Positions 17,151 to 25,310 of a stretch of 64,000 nt of DNA are shown one piece after another (positions within the stretch are counted from its first letter, which is position 1; the number at the start of each line of letters is the position of its first letter). A program made the position numbers and the translations under genes. The stretch lies in the NCBI RefSeq assembly GCF_000820025.1, contig NZ_CDBI01000079.1, forward strand, positions 124,001 to 188,000, in the 5' to 3' direction. The stretch is from Aeromonas popoffii (GTDB lineage Bacteria; Pseudomonadota; Gammaproteobacteria; Enterobacterales; Aeromonadaceae). The notes under the pieces were generated by a model. The model saw only the letters and a list, made by a program, of their open reading frames with translations. It made no database searches and had not been told where the DNA came from.

Positions 17151-18811
17151 TGAGCGAGTTACCTCCGTCCAGTCCCGGTCCGATCCAGCGTTCCTGGCTG
17201 CGCTGCCTGCATCAGGGCCTGCTCCGTCAGCAGATCGCGGAACTGGATCTGCTGCCCCAGGGCGAGTTGTCGGCCCGCCAGGAAGAGTACAGGACGCTGA
17301 TCGCTTGCTTCCAGCGCTTCGTGTTGCCGCTGTTTGCCCAGTTGCTGGCGGGCAGACCCTGTCGCCTGCTGTTGTGTGACGGCGAGGGGGCTATACTGGC
17401 CGCCAGCGGTGACAATGGCTTTGCCCGCCACGCCGATCGCATTTTTTTGCGCAGCGGCGCCCGTTGGGGGGAGGCGAGCAAGGGCACTAACGCCATCGGC
17501 ATCGCGCTCGCCGAGCAGAGCGAGGTGCAGGTGCTGGGTGCCCAACACTTCTTCGCCCAGTACAGCTTCCTCAGTTGCAGTGCCTGCCCCCTGCTTGGGC
17601 CAGACGGGCAATTGCTCGGGGTGCTCGACATCACCACCGACGCAGCCCACCACGATGGCGACATGCTGGGCACGGTACGGCTGCTGGCCATGACGCTCGA
17701 AAACGCGCTGCTTGCGCGCCAGCCTGGCTGGCTGGTGGATCTCGACCCCCAGAGTCTATGGTCCGCCCGACTGCTGCTGGGGGAGGCGGGCGAGCTGCTC
17801 GGTGCTAACCGGGCCGGACGGCTCTGGCTCGGTCAGCACAGGTTCGATGGCCAGCAGTTGCTGCGCGAACGGCGTGGCCTGCGGCTGGCGCCCGAGCCGG
17901 TTGCGGCTCCCCAGCAAGCCGCGCAACAAGGGCTGGCACAGGTGCCGCTCAAGATGCTGGAGCGTGGTATCTCGCTGCTCATCGAGGGGGAGACCGGCAG
18001 CGGCAAGGAGCACCTGGTGCGTACCCTACACCGCCAGTCGAGCCGGCGGGACCAGCCCCTGGTGTGCGTTAACTGTGGGGCCCTGCCGGCGGATCTGGTG
18101 GAGGCCGAGCTGTTTGGCTATGTGGGTGGGGCCTTCAGTGGTGCCCGCAGCCAGGGCTGTCAGGGCTATCTGCGCGCCGCCCACGGCGGCATCCTGATGC
18201 TGGACGAGATAGGCGAGCTGCCGCTGCTGGCCCAGACCCGGCTGCTGCGAGTGTTGCAGGAGCGAGCCGTCACCCCGGTCGGCAGTCACAAGCCCGAACC
18301 GGTGGATTTCTGGCTGGTCAGCGCAAGCCACCGGGATCTGGCGGCCATGGTGCAGGCCGGGGCGTTGCGCGAGGACCTCTATTACCGGATCTGCGGCTGG
18401 CGCCAGCCGCTGGCACCGCTGCGGGCATGGCCAGAGGGCGATCGCCAGGATCTGATCCAGCGGCTATTGGCGGAGATGGATCCGGCCCTACAATTGACCC
18501 AGGAGGCCGAGCAGCAACTGCTGGCCCATCCCCTGCCCGGCAATGTGCGCCAGCTCAAGCAGGTGCTGGAGGTAGCCTGCGTGCTGGCGGAAGGGCAGGG
18601 CTGGATTGAGCCCTCACACCTGCATCTGCCCTATGTGCCCACCAAGGCCGGTGCCTTGCCTATGGGGGAGGGAGCCACCACCTTGCGCCAGCAGAACCGG
18701 TTGCGGGTACAGCAGATCCTGGCGGCGTGCGGGGGCAACGTGAGCGAGGCGGCGCGCCAGCTCGGCATCAGTCGCACCACCCTCTACCGGGCGCTGCGTG
18801 AGGCGCCCTGA
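17150..18811 (+). CDS. AcoR-like sigma-54-dependent activator
   Basis: 553-aa enhancer-binding protein: N-terminal GAF-type sensor (GTNAIGIALAEQ, then SCSACPLLGPDG, as in AcoR), AAA+ domain with Walker A GETGSGKE (residues 280-287) and Walker B ILMLDEIGELP, and a Fis-type helix-turn-helix at the end (GNVSEAARQLGISRTTLYR). The sigma-54 contact loop reads GAFSGA (327-332) rather than the usual GAFTGA. I chose the ATG at 17150 because it has GGAGG and matches the repeated start region. It is divergent from aldehyde dehydrogenase, its probable target. Confidence 0.93.
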   Translation: MSELPPSSPGPIQRSWLRCLHQGLLRQQIAELDLLPQGELSARQEEYRTLIACFQRFVLPLFAQLLAGRPCRLLLCDGEGAILAASGDNGFARHADRIFLRSGARWGEASKGTNAIGIALAEQSEVQVLGAQHFFAQYSFLSCSACPLLGPDGQLLGVLDITTDAAHHDGDMLGTVRLLAMTLENALLARQPGWLVDLDPQSLWSARLLLGEAGELLGANRAGRLWLGQHRFDGQQLLRERRGLRLAPEPVAAPQQAAQQGLAQVPLKMLERGISLLIEGETGSGKEHLVRTLHRQSSRRDQPLVCVNCGALPADLVEAELFGYVGGAFSGARSQGCQGYLRAAHGGILMLDEIGELPLLAQTRLLRVLQERAVTPVGSHKPEPVDFWLVSASHRDLAAMVQAGALREDLYYRICGWRQPLAPLRAWPEGDRQDLIQRLLAEMDPALQLTQEAEQQLLAHPLPGNVRQLKQVLEVACVLAEGQGWIEPSHLHLPYVPTKAGALPMGEGATTLRQQNRLRVQQILAACGGNVSEAARQLGISRTTLYRALREAP

Positions 18812-18939
18812 GTTTTCGATTCCTCTCACCGGTTGTTTTCAAGCAGCAGATGACGGCTGGAGCCCTGCTCTTCCAGCCGTTATGATGCGCGCCAGTCGGG
18901 GCGTGAGCCCCCTTCATTCATCTGTTGAGGAGTATTCCC

Positions 18940-19350
18940 ATGTCACAACACATAGGGGCGCTGACCCTGCTGGTGGCCGATTACGATCAGGCCATTCGCT
19001 TTTTTACCGAGGGACTTGGCTTCGCGCTGCTGGAAGATACCCGGCTTGATGAACCGGGCAAACCGGGCAAGCGCTGGGTGCGGGTGGCGCCTGCCGGCGC
19101 GCCAGGATCAGCGCTCTTGCTGGCTCGGGCCGCCACGCCGGAGCAGCAGGCCGCCATCGGTCAGCAGGGGGGCGGCCGGGTGTTTTTATTCCTCGAAACC
19201 GACGATTTCTGGGGGGATTACCAGCGTATGCAGGCGTACGGTGTTCATTTTTGTGAACAGCCACGTAGTGAGCCATACGGCATGGTGGTGGTGTTCGAGG
19301 ACATCAGTGGCAACCGTTGGGACCTGCTGCAACTCGCAGCTGCCAAATGA
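18940..19350 (+). CDS. VOC-superfamily (glyoxalase-like) protein
   Basis: 136-aa protein with two beta-alpha-beta-beta-beta modules. It starts MSQHIGALTLLVADYDQAIRFFTEGLGF, the usual VOC opening, with H4 as a possible metal ligand; the second half has YQRMQAYGVHF and the final VFEDISGNRWDLLQ with a Glu ligand. Members bind metal-dependent substrates (lactoylglutathione, antibiotics, aromatic diols) but the substrate here cannot be named. GAGGAG precedes the ATG. It stands alone between acoR and the Pho regulon genes. Confidence 0.85.
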   Translation: MSQHIGALTLLVADYDQAIRFFTEGLGFALLEDTRLDEPGKPGKRWVRVAPAGAPGSALLLARAATPEQQAAIGQQGGGRVFLFLETDDFWGDYQRMQAYGVHFCEQPRSEPYGMVVVFEDISGNRWDLLQLAAAK

Positions 19351-19374
19351 ATCTGAAAACGTTTATCATCTCGC

Positions 19375-19400
19375 CTGTCATAAAGTCATAAAAGTGTCAC
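19375..19400 (+). promoter_or_regulatory. phoB: Pho box upstream of phoB
   Basis: AAGTCATAAAAGTGTCAC (19383-19400) fits two TGTCA-type half-sites 11 bp apart; a further CTGTCAT half-site lies at 19375. An AT-rich -10-like TAATAAT follows about 10 bp on. It implies positive autoregulation of phoB-phoR by phosphate starvation. Confidence 0.75.
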
Positions 19401-19452
19401 AGAAAGTTCTAATAATTGGCGCACCCATCTTCACACAGGAGAGAGAAGGGAT

Positions 19453-20142
19453 ATGGCTAAGCGAATTCTGGTGGTCGAGGACGAAGCACCCATCCGCGAA
19501 ATGCTCTGCTTCGTGCTTGAGCAAAAGGGATATGAGACGGTTGAAGCGGAAGATTACGCCGATGGACTGGCGAAGGTGTGCGAGCCTTACCCCGAACTCA
19601 TCGTGCTGGACTGGATGATGCCGGGTGGCAGTGGCATCCAGTTCATCAAGCAACTCAAGCAGGATGAGGTGACCCGCCAGATCCCGGTGGTGATGTTGAC
19701 CGCCCGCGGTGAGGAGGAGGACAAGGTGCGTGGTCTGGAGGCCGGTGCCGACGACTACATCACCAAGCCCTTCTCTCCCAAGGAGCTGACCGCCCGCCTT
19801 CATGCTGTGATGCGTCGTGTTTCGCCCACGTCGGTGGACGAGGTGATCGAGGTGCAGGGACTTAAACTGGATCCGGTTTCCCACCGGGTCAGCGCCGAGG
19901 AGAAGGCGCTGGACATGGGGCCGACCGAGTTCAGACTGCTGCACTTCTTCATGACCCATCCCGAGCGGGTCTATAGTCGCGAGCAGCTGCTCAACAATGT
20001 CTGGGGGACCAATGTGTACGTCGAGGACAGAACCGTGGATGTGCATATTCGTCGCTTGCGCAAGGCCATTGAAGAGACGGGTCACGATCGATTGATTCAG
20101 ACGGTGCGCGGTGCAGGCTATCGCTTTTCCATCCGTCTCTAG
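19453..20142 (+). CDS. phoB: Phosphate regulon response regulator PhoB
   Basis: 229-aa OmpR/PhoB-class regulator. The receiver has D53 in [13 protein letters not shown] and K105 in [11 protein letters not shown]; the C-terminal winged helix has [25 protein letters not shown] and [17 protein letters not shown], matching PhoB closely. It controls phosphate uptake and scavenging genes when phosphorylated by PhoR. A Pho box precedes it, and pstS downstream also has Pho boxes. GGAGAGAAGGG precedes the ATG. Confidence 0.97.
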   Translation: MAKRILVVEDEAPIREMLCFVLEQKGYETVEAEDYADGLAKVCEPYPELIVLDWMMPGGSGIQFIKQLKQDEVTRQIPVVMLTARGEEEDKVRGLEAGADDYITKPFSPKELTARLHAVMRRVSPTSVDEVIEVQGLKLDPVSHRVSAEEKALDMGPTEFRLLHFFMTHPERVYSREQLLNNVWGTNVYVEDRTVDVHIRRLRKAIEETGHDRLIQTVRGAGYRFSIRL

Positions 20143-20150
20143 AGGACGTT

Positions 20151-21446
20151 ATGTTGCAACCTTACGCCTGGCGGCGACAGTTGTGGCGGATGGCGTTTTT
20201 TTATACGCCCTTCGTCTTGGTCGGCTGGTTGACGGATACCTTCACCCTTTGCCTGCTGGTGGCGACCGTGCTGCATCTGGGCTGGCACTATCGCTTTCAG
20301 AAGCGGCTGTCGGACTGGCTGTGGCACGATCGCAGCCTGGTGCCCCCCAACGGCAGTGGCAGCTGGGAGTATATCTTCAACGGCATCTACAAGTTGCAGC
20401 AACGCCACCGCGCCCGGCGCCGCGAGCTGGCGGGCCTCATCCGCCGTTTTCGGGAAGGGGCCGAAGCCCTGCCCGATGCCGCAGTGGTGTTTCGCACTGA
20501 CGGCAGCATCCTTTGGTGCAACCGGCTGGCAGAGCAGTTGCTCGGTTTTCGCTGGCCGGAAGACGCCGGTCAGCACATAGGCAACCTCATTCGCAATCCC
20601 ACCTTCGGTGCCTATCTGGGTGAGGGGCAGTATGACGAACCGTTCGAGATAGCCTCGCCTATCAACGAGGAGAAGAGTCTCGAGTTTCGCATCATGCCCT
20701 ACGCCGAGGATCAGGCCATGCTGGTGGTGCGGGATGTTACCCGGCTGCGCAGCCTGGAGAAAACCCGCAAGCACTTTGTCTCCAACGTTTCCCACGAACT
20801 GCGTACACCGCTCACTGTACTCAAGGGCTATCTGGAGATGACCGAAGAACTGCCCCCCCCTGACCTGTGGGCCAAGGCACACAGGGTGATGATGGAGCAG
20901 ACCATCCGCATGGATAACCTTGTCAACCAGCTGCTCACCCTGTCGCGCATCGAGGCGGCTCCCTCGGTGGATCTCTCCCACCTGGTGGACATGCCTGCCA
21001 TGCTGGGGCTGCTGGAGCAGGAGGTACGGGTACTGTCGGGGGATCGGGCACACCAGATCGAGTTCAGGGTGCAGTCCAATCTCTTCGTACGCGGGGATCA
21101 GGATCAGCTGCGCAGCGCCATCTCCAACCTGGTCTACAACGCCATTCACTACACCCCGGCGGGGCGCAAGATCAGCGTGGAGTGGCGCAAGCAGGGGGCC
21201 ATGGCGCTGTTTGTGGTGCAGGACGAGGGGGAAGGTATCCCGCCCGAACATCTGGCGCGGCTCACCGAGCGTTTCTATCGGGTCGACAAGGCACGCTCGC
21301 GCCACACGGGTGGCTCAGGGTTGGGGCTTGCCATCGTCAAGCATGCCTTGAGTCATCACGACGCCCAGCTCGATATCGAGAGCCGGGTTGGCCTCGGTAG
21401 CCGTTTCAGCTTCCTCATTCCGGCCAATATGGTGGTGCTGAAATAG
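20151..21446 (+). CDS. phoR: Phosphate regulon sensor kinase PhoR
   Basis: 431-aa membrane kinase. Two N-terminal hydrophobic helices (about residues 14-46), a charged linker and PAS domain (LPDAAVVFRTDGSILWCNRLAE), the His box NVSHELRTPLTVLKGYLEM, then N box SAISNLVYNAIHYTP and glycine boxes QDEGEGIPPEH and GGSGLGLAIVKH. No periplasmic sensor domain is present, as expected for PhoR, which reads the state of the Pst transporter through PhoU. It starts eight bases after phoB with GAGGA upstream. Confidence 0.97.
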   Translation: MLQPYAWRRQLWRMAFFYTPFVLVGWLTDTFTLCLLVATVLHLGWHYRFQKRLSDWLWHDRSLVPPNGSGSWEYIFNGIYKLQQRHRARRRELAGLIRRFREGAEALPDAAVVFRTDGSILWCNRLAEQLLGFRWPEDAGQHIGNLIRNPTFGAYLGEGQYDEPFEIASPINEEKSLEFRIMPYAEDQAMLVVRDVTRLRSLEKTRKHFVSNVSHELRTPLTVLKGYLEMTEELPPPDLWAKAHRVMMEQTIRMDNLVNQLLTLSRIEAAPSVDLSHLVDMPAMLGLLEQEVRVLSGDRAHQIEFRVQSNLFVRGDQDQLRSAISNLVYNAIHYTPAGRKISVEWRKQGAMALFVVQDEGEGIPPEHLARLTERFYRVDKARSRHTGGSGLGLAIVKHALSHHDAQLDIESRVGLGSRFSFLIPANMVVLK

Positions 21447-21474
21447 TCTTTTTTAGCAAGGGGTTAGCAGTGCA

Positions 21475-21504
21475 GAGAGGGCGGCGACGGCGGCCCTCTT
21501 TTCA
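21475..21504 (+). terminator. Terminator after phoR
   Basis: Stem AGAGGGC / GCCCTCT around a GC-rich loop, followed by TTTTC. Confidence 0.7.
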
Positions 21505-21523
21505 TTTGGCCAACAGCCTTGCC

Positions 21524-21563
21524 ATGTCATTAAAGTGTCACATTAAATCCATAAATTTGTCAC
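21524..21563 (+). promoter_or_regulatory. pstS: Two Pho boxes upstream of pstS
   Basis: Box 1 ATGTCATTAAAGTGTCAC (21524-21541) is near consensus; box 2 AATCCATAAATTTGTCAC (21546-21563) is weaker in its first half. They are 22 bp apart, i.e. on the same DNA face. A GATACT -10 follows 11 bases after box 2. Confidence 0.85.
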
Positions 21564-21723
21564 TGCCAGGTCAGATACTGGCGCCGTCTTGAGAACGGAC
21601 CTTCTGTCACGTTGGCGGGGACGAAATGAAGCCCGACCAACAGTACGAGCGGGTTTTAACCAGGTTTGACATCAGATTGACGATTGCCTTTTGCAACCTC
21701 GGACTGGGTGGAGAGGGCATGGA

Positions 21724-21771
21724 ATGAAACTCAACAAATCGGTCGTCATGACCGGCGTTGAGCGAAGTTAA
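21724..21771 (+). CDS. Small ORF (15 aa), partial copy of the pstS start
   Basis: ATGAAACTCAACAAA is identical to the first five codons of pstS 99 bp downstream, and the ~35 bases before it also resemble the pstS leader (an ACCTYGGACT stretch and GGAGAG). It diverges and stops after MKLNKSVVMTGVERS. Probably a vestige of a local duplication; translation is possible because a GGAGAG site is present. Confidence 0.35.
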   Translation: MKLNKSVVMTGVERS

Positions 21772-21822
21772 CACCGTTTTTGAATGGACTGCGTTCTACA
21801 ACCTTGGACTTGGAGAGATTGG

Positions 21823-22797
21823 ATGAAACTCAACAAACTGGCTGGTGTAATCGGATTCACCGCAGCAACCCTGTTTTCCGTCAGCGCCCTGGCTGCCGGT
21901 GTGGATAAAAATCTGCCGGATTACACACCGACCAGCGGCATCTCGGGCAACCTGTCCTCTGTCGGTTCGGACACCTTGGCCAACATGATGACCCTGTGGG
22001 CCGAAGAATTTAAGCGCATGTACCCCAACGTCAACGTGCAGATCCAGGCCGCCGGTTCCTCTACCGCGCCAACTGCCCTGACAGAAGGTGTTGCCCAGTT
22101 TGGCCCCATGAGCCGCGCCATGAAGACAGGTGAAGAGGAAGCATTCGAGAAGCGCCATGGCTACAAGCCGACCGCCATCCGCGTTGCGGTCGATGCCCTG
22201 GCCGTGTTCGTCAACAAAGACAACCCCATCAAGGGGCTGACCATGCCGCAACTGGATGCCATCTTCTCCAGCACCCTCAAGTGTGGCGAAGACAAGGCGG
22301 CCACCAAGTGGTCTGATCTGGGTCTGGACGGCAACTGGTCCTCCAAGGATCTGCAGCTGTTCGGCCGCAACTCTGTCTCCGGTACCTACGGTTACTTCAA
22401 AGAGCACGCCCTGTGTAACGGCGACTTCAAGAGCGGCGTGAACGAGCAACCGGGGTCTGCCTCCGTGGTGCAGTCAGTCTCTGCATCTCTGAACGGTATC
22501 GGCTACTCGGGTATCGGTTATGTTACCTCTGGTGTGCGTGCCGTTCCGCTCTCCAAGGATGGCAAGACCTTCATCGAAGCGAACGCTGACAACGCCATCA
22601 CCGGTAAGTATCCGCTGTCGCGCTTCCTGTACGTTTACGTGAACAAGCATCCGAACAAGCCGCTCTCCCCGATGGAGCAAGAGTTCGTCAAGCTGATGCT
22701 CTCCAAAGCGGGTCAAAGCATCGTTGCCAAAGATGGCTACGTGCCGGTGCCGGCCAAGGTGGTCGAAGCCGACCTGAAGAAACTGGGCATCATGTAA
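21823..22797 (+). CDS. pstS: Periplasmic phosphate-binding protein PstS
   Basis: 324-aa secreted protein: signal peptide to about residue 25 (cleavage after SALAA), then [34 protein letters not shown] and [17 protein letters not shown], the phosphate-binding loops of the PstS family (Ser/Asp/Arg/Thr ligands). It captures phosphate for the Pst ABC transporter, whose other subunits are not in this window. The start has GGAGAGATTGG upstream. Pho boxes make it PhoB-controlled. The separation from pstCAB resembles the phoB-phoR-pstS arrangement in Vibrio. Confidence 0.94.
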   Translation: MKLNKLAGVIGFTAATLFSVSALAAGVDKNLPDYTPTSGISGNLSSVGSDTLANMMTLWAEEFKRMYPNVNVQIQAAGSSTAPTALTEGVAQFGPMSRAMKTGEEEAFEKRHGYKPTAIRVAVDALAVFVNKDNPIKGLTMPQLDAIFSSTLKCGEDKAATKWSDLGLDGNWSSKDLQLFGRNSVSGTYGYFKEHALCNGDFKSGVNEQPGSASVVQSVSASLNGIGYSGIGYVTSGVRAVPLSKDGKTFIEANADNAITGKYPLSRFLYVYVNKHPNKPLSPMEQEFVKLMLSKAGQSIVAKDGYVPVPAKVVEADLKKLGIM

Positions 22798-22815
22798 GCC
22801 AGTTTCCTCTGCCAC

Positions 22816-22840
22816 ACGGGCCCCGCGGGGCCCGTTTTCT
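22816..22840 (+). terminator. Terminator after pstS
   Basis: Perfect palindrome ACGGGCCCCGCGGGGCCCGT followed by TTTTCTTTTT. Confidence 0.92.
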
Positions 22841-22960
22841 TTTTGAGTGGATCCACCATGGCGACCTGTGACCGCTTTCGCCGAACAGTATGATTTGGCG
22901 ACTTGCGCCGGACGCCCGCATTTCCGAAAATAGGGCATCTTTATGGTGAAGGACACCTCC

Positions 22961-23767
22961 ATGACATCCCCCCTGTTCAAGCTCGGCCTGGCGGCACTCT
23001 GTTCCACCCTGCTGGCCAGCTGTGCCCAGTCTCCTACCGGTCGTAGTCAGATGTTGCTGTTCTCGCCCCAGCAGATGAACCAGCTGGGCGCCGACTCCTT
23101 CGAGCAGATGAAGAAGCAGGAGAAGGTGAGCAAAGATGCCAGGATGAATGCCTACGTCTCCTGCGTCGCCAAGGCGGTGACTGCCCAGGTACCCGCCAGC
23201 TATGGCATCACCAGCTGGGAAGTGGTGGTGTTTGACTCCAAGCAGGTCAACGCCTTCGCCCTGCCCGGCGGCAAGATAGGGGTCTACAGCGGCCTGCTCA
23301 AGGTCGCCAAGAATCAGGATCAGCTCGCCACCGTCATCGGCCACGAGCTGACTCATGTGCTGGCCCAGCACTCCAACGAACGGCTCTCCCGCAGCCAGCT
23401 GACCGGTCTCGGTCTGGCGGCGGCCGACATCGCCATGGGCAGCAGCGAGTATCGCGGCGCCACCATGGCCGCCCTTGGCCTCGGGGTCGAGGTCGGTGTC
23501 ATGCTCCCTTATGGCCGCACCCAGGAGAGTGAAGCGGATCGGTTGGGGCTGGAGTTGATGGCCCGCGCCGGTTTCAATCCGGCTGAAGCCATTCCCCTGT
23601 GGCAGAACATGAGTGCCGCCGCCGGTGGCAACACCCCGCCGAAGCTGCTCTCCACTCACCCCAGTAACGAGAACCGGATCGCCGAGTTGCAGGCGCAACA
23701 AGCGTACGTGCTGCCGCTCTTTAAGCAGGCTCGCGCCAACGGTCTGGTGCCCCAATGCAAGGCGTAA
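22961..23767 (+). CDS. M48-family metalloprotease lipoprotein (LoiP/YcaL-like)
   Basis: 268-aa lipoprotein with lipobox LLAS-C21, so probably anchored to the outer membrane facing the periplasm. The zinc site is H128-E129-x-x-H132 in IGHELTHVLAQH, with the third ligand Glu in QESEADRLGLELM. NAFALPGGKIGVYSGLL is the classic M48 strand. Such proteases take part in outer-membrane protein quality control. ATG 22961 has AAGGA upstream; the earlier ATG at 22943 would spoil the signal peptide. It overlaps the following acetyltransferase by 13 bases. Confidence 0.92.
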   Translation: MTSPLFKLGLAALCSTLLASCAQSPTGRSQMLLFSPQQMNQLGADSFEQMKKQEKVSKDARMNAYVSCVAKAVTAQVPASYGITSWEVVVFDSKQVNAFALPGGKIGVYSGLLKVAKNQDQLATVIGHELTHVLAQHSNERLSRSQLTGLGLAAADIAMGSSEYRGATMAALGLGVEVGVMLPYGRTQESEADRLGLELMARAGFNPAEAIPLWQNMSAAAGGNTPPKLLSTHPSNENRIAELQAQQAYVLPLFKQARANGLVPQCKA

Positions 23768-24261
23768 GCCTGCGCATGGCGCGGCCCGATGACGCCCCCG
23801 CCATGACGGTGACGCAGCGGGCCAGCTGGCTCGCAGCCTATGGCGAGGTGCTCGGTGCCGACATGCTGACCCAGCTTTCGGTGACCGAGCACCTGCAGAT
23901 CTGGCAGAGCCGGCTCGCCGGATCCGGCCCCAGGCCCATGTTGATCTGCCAGGACGAGGTGGTCATAGGCCTGCTTTACTGGCAACTCGTGCTGGATAGC
24001 ACAGAGCCGAGCGCCCTGATCCGCGCTTTTTACCTCCATCCCGAGCACTGGCGCCTGGGTCATGGCAAGCGGCTATGGCAGGCGGTGGCGATGCAGATGC
24101 GTCGTGCAGGTTGTGGCAGCGTCAGATTGTGGCTGCTCGATGGCAACCGGATCGGCGAGGGGTTTTACCTGAGGCGCGGCTTCGTCTTCGACGGTCAGGC
24201 ACGCACCCTGATGAGCCTTGGGCAGGCTTGCCTGCAACGGCAAATGTTCCGTTTGCTTTGA
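23755..24261 (+). CDS. GNAT-family N-acetyltransferase
   Basis: 168 aa. N-terminal strand VSLRMARPDDAPAM with the usual R-x-x-D, then RAFYLHPEHWRLGHGKRLWQA, where the acetyl-CoA loop (RxxGxG/A) reads RLGHGK, and the last strand SVRLWLLDGNRIGEGFYLRRGFVFDG. The acceptor substrate is unknown. The start overlaps the end of the M48 gene (ATG 23755), suggesting translational coupling; an alternative ATG at 23776 is possible. Confidence 0.85.
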   Translation: MQGVSLRMARPDDAPAMTVTQRASWLAAYGEVLGADMLTQLSVTEHLQIWQSRLAGSGPRPMLICQDEVVIGLLYWQLVLDSTEPSALIRAFYLHPEHWRLGHGKRLWQAVAMQMRRAGCGSVRLWLLDGNRIGEGFYLRRGFVFDGQARTLMSLGQACLQRQMFRLL

Positions 24262-24366
24262 TCTCTCTCCCATTTTTCGCCCCCGATCACTTTATTTTTT
24301 TTGCGAATTAATACAATGTGCAGCTCTGGACAGGCTGAGGTGACTTACCGACAAGGGAGTGTGGGC

Positions 24367-25269
24367 ATGTATTACGGCTTTGATATTGGTGGCACCAAGA
24401 TAGCGTTCGCCGTGTATGACGACGCCTTGAACCTCTGTCATGAGGAGCGCATGAGCACGCCCGGTAACGATTACGAGGGATTGCTGCAGCTCATCCGTGC
24501 CCGGGTCGAGCAGGCGGACGCCCGTTTCGGCGCGAGAGGCGCCGTGGGCATCGGCTTTCCTGGCATCCTCAATCGGCACGATCACAGCATAGTGGCGGCG
24601 AACCTGCCCTCCATCAATGGCCGCCATCTGGGCGCCGATCTGGCCGAGCGGCTGGGCCGTCCGGTCAAGGTGGACAACGATGCCAACTGCTTCCTCTGGT
24701 CAGAAGTGCACCAGGGGGCGGCGGCCGGGGCCGACAGTGCGTTGGGGGTCACCATCGGCACCGGCATCGGCGGCGCCGTCTATCTGGCGGGCAAGCTGAT
24801 CCAGGGCCGCAACTGGCTGGCGGGGGAAATAGGTCACTATCCGCTGCCAGCCACCATGTTGATGAAGTATCCCGACCTGCCTCGTCCCCGTTGTGGCTGC
24901 GGCCGCCTGGTCTGTTTTGAAACCTATGCATCCGGCACCGGGCTGGAGCGGCTCTATCACCATTTTCATGGTCAGCGTGCCAGCGGTCACCAGATAGTGG
25001 GGCGCTTCGAGGCCCATGAGCCCCATGCGCTGGCCACGGTCGACTGCTGGCTGGAGATCATGGCCGCCGGGCTCGCGACCGCCATCTCTGTGGTTGATCC
25101 CGAGGTGGTGGTGCTAGGGGGCGGCTTGAGTGGCTTGCCTGCCCTGTACCAACAGCTGCCGCTGCGTCTGCCCGGCCATCTGTTGCCCGGTGTCGCCCTG
25201 CCCGAGCTCCGCCAGGCCCGCTTCGGTGGCGCCGGCGGGGTGCGCGGCGCGGCCTTGCTCAATTTATGA
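24367..25269 (+). CDS. nagK: N-acetyl-D-glucosamine kinase
   Basis: 300-aa ROK-family kinase phosphorylating GlcNAc (from murein or chitin recycling) with ATP. It starts MYYGFDIGGTKIAFAVYD, nearly identical to E. coli NagK. It has the catalytic Asp in VDNDANCF, phosphate loop GTGIGGA, the ROK zinc motif CGCGRLVCFE (His usually upstream: GEIGHYPLP), and VVLGGGLS. Start 24367 has AAGGGAG. An AT-rich promoter around 24290-24316 has some resemblance to a NagC operator, which is weak. cutC follows. Confidence 0.95.
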   Translation: MYYGFDIGGTKIAFAVYDDALNLCHEERMSTPGNDYEGLLQLIRARVEQADARFGARGAVGIGFPGILNRHDHSIVAANLPSINGRHLGADLAERLGRPVKVDNDANCFLWSEVHQGAAAGADSALGVTIGTGIGGAVYLAGKLIQGRNWLAGEIGHYPLPATMLMKYPDLPRPRCGCGRLVCFETYASGTGLERLYHHFHGQRASGHQIVGRFEAHEPHALATVDCWLEIMAAGLATAISVVDPEVVVLGGGLSGLPALYQQLPLRLPGHLLPGVALPELRQARFGGAGGVRGAALLNL

Positions 25270-25292
25270 GATCAGATGTGCTGTCTGATCTC
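25268..25292 (+). other. Intergenic hairpin between nagK and cutC
   Basis: Perfect 9-bp stem GAGATCAGA / TCTGATCTC with a 7-base loop, starting at the nagK stop codon and ending 10 bases before the cutC ribosome site. No T run, so it is more likely an RNA stability or translation element than a terminator. Confidence 0.6.
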
Positions 25293-25310
25293 TCCAATAA
25301 AGGAGTCATC

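Noticed and set aside
18852-18880. Hairpin ACGGCTGGA / TCCAGCCGT after the acoR-like gene
   Set aside because: Loop is long and there is no T run, so I do not call it a terminator.
24290-24316. NagC-like operator before nagK
   Set aside because: TTATTTTTTTTGCGAATTAA only loosely fits a NagC site and could be plain promoter A+T.
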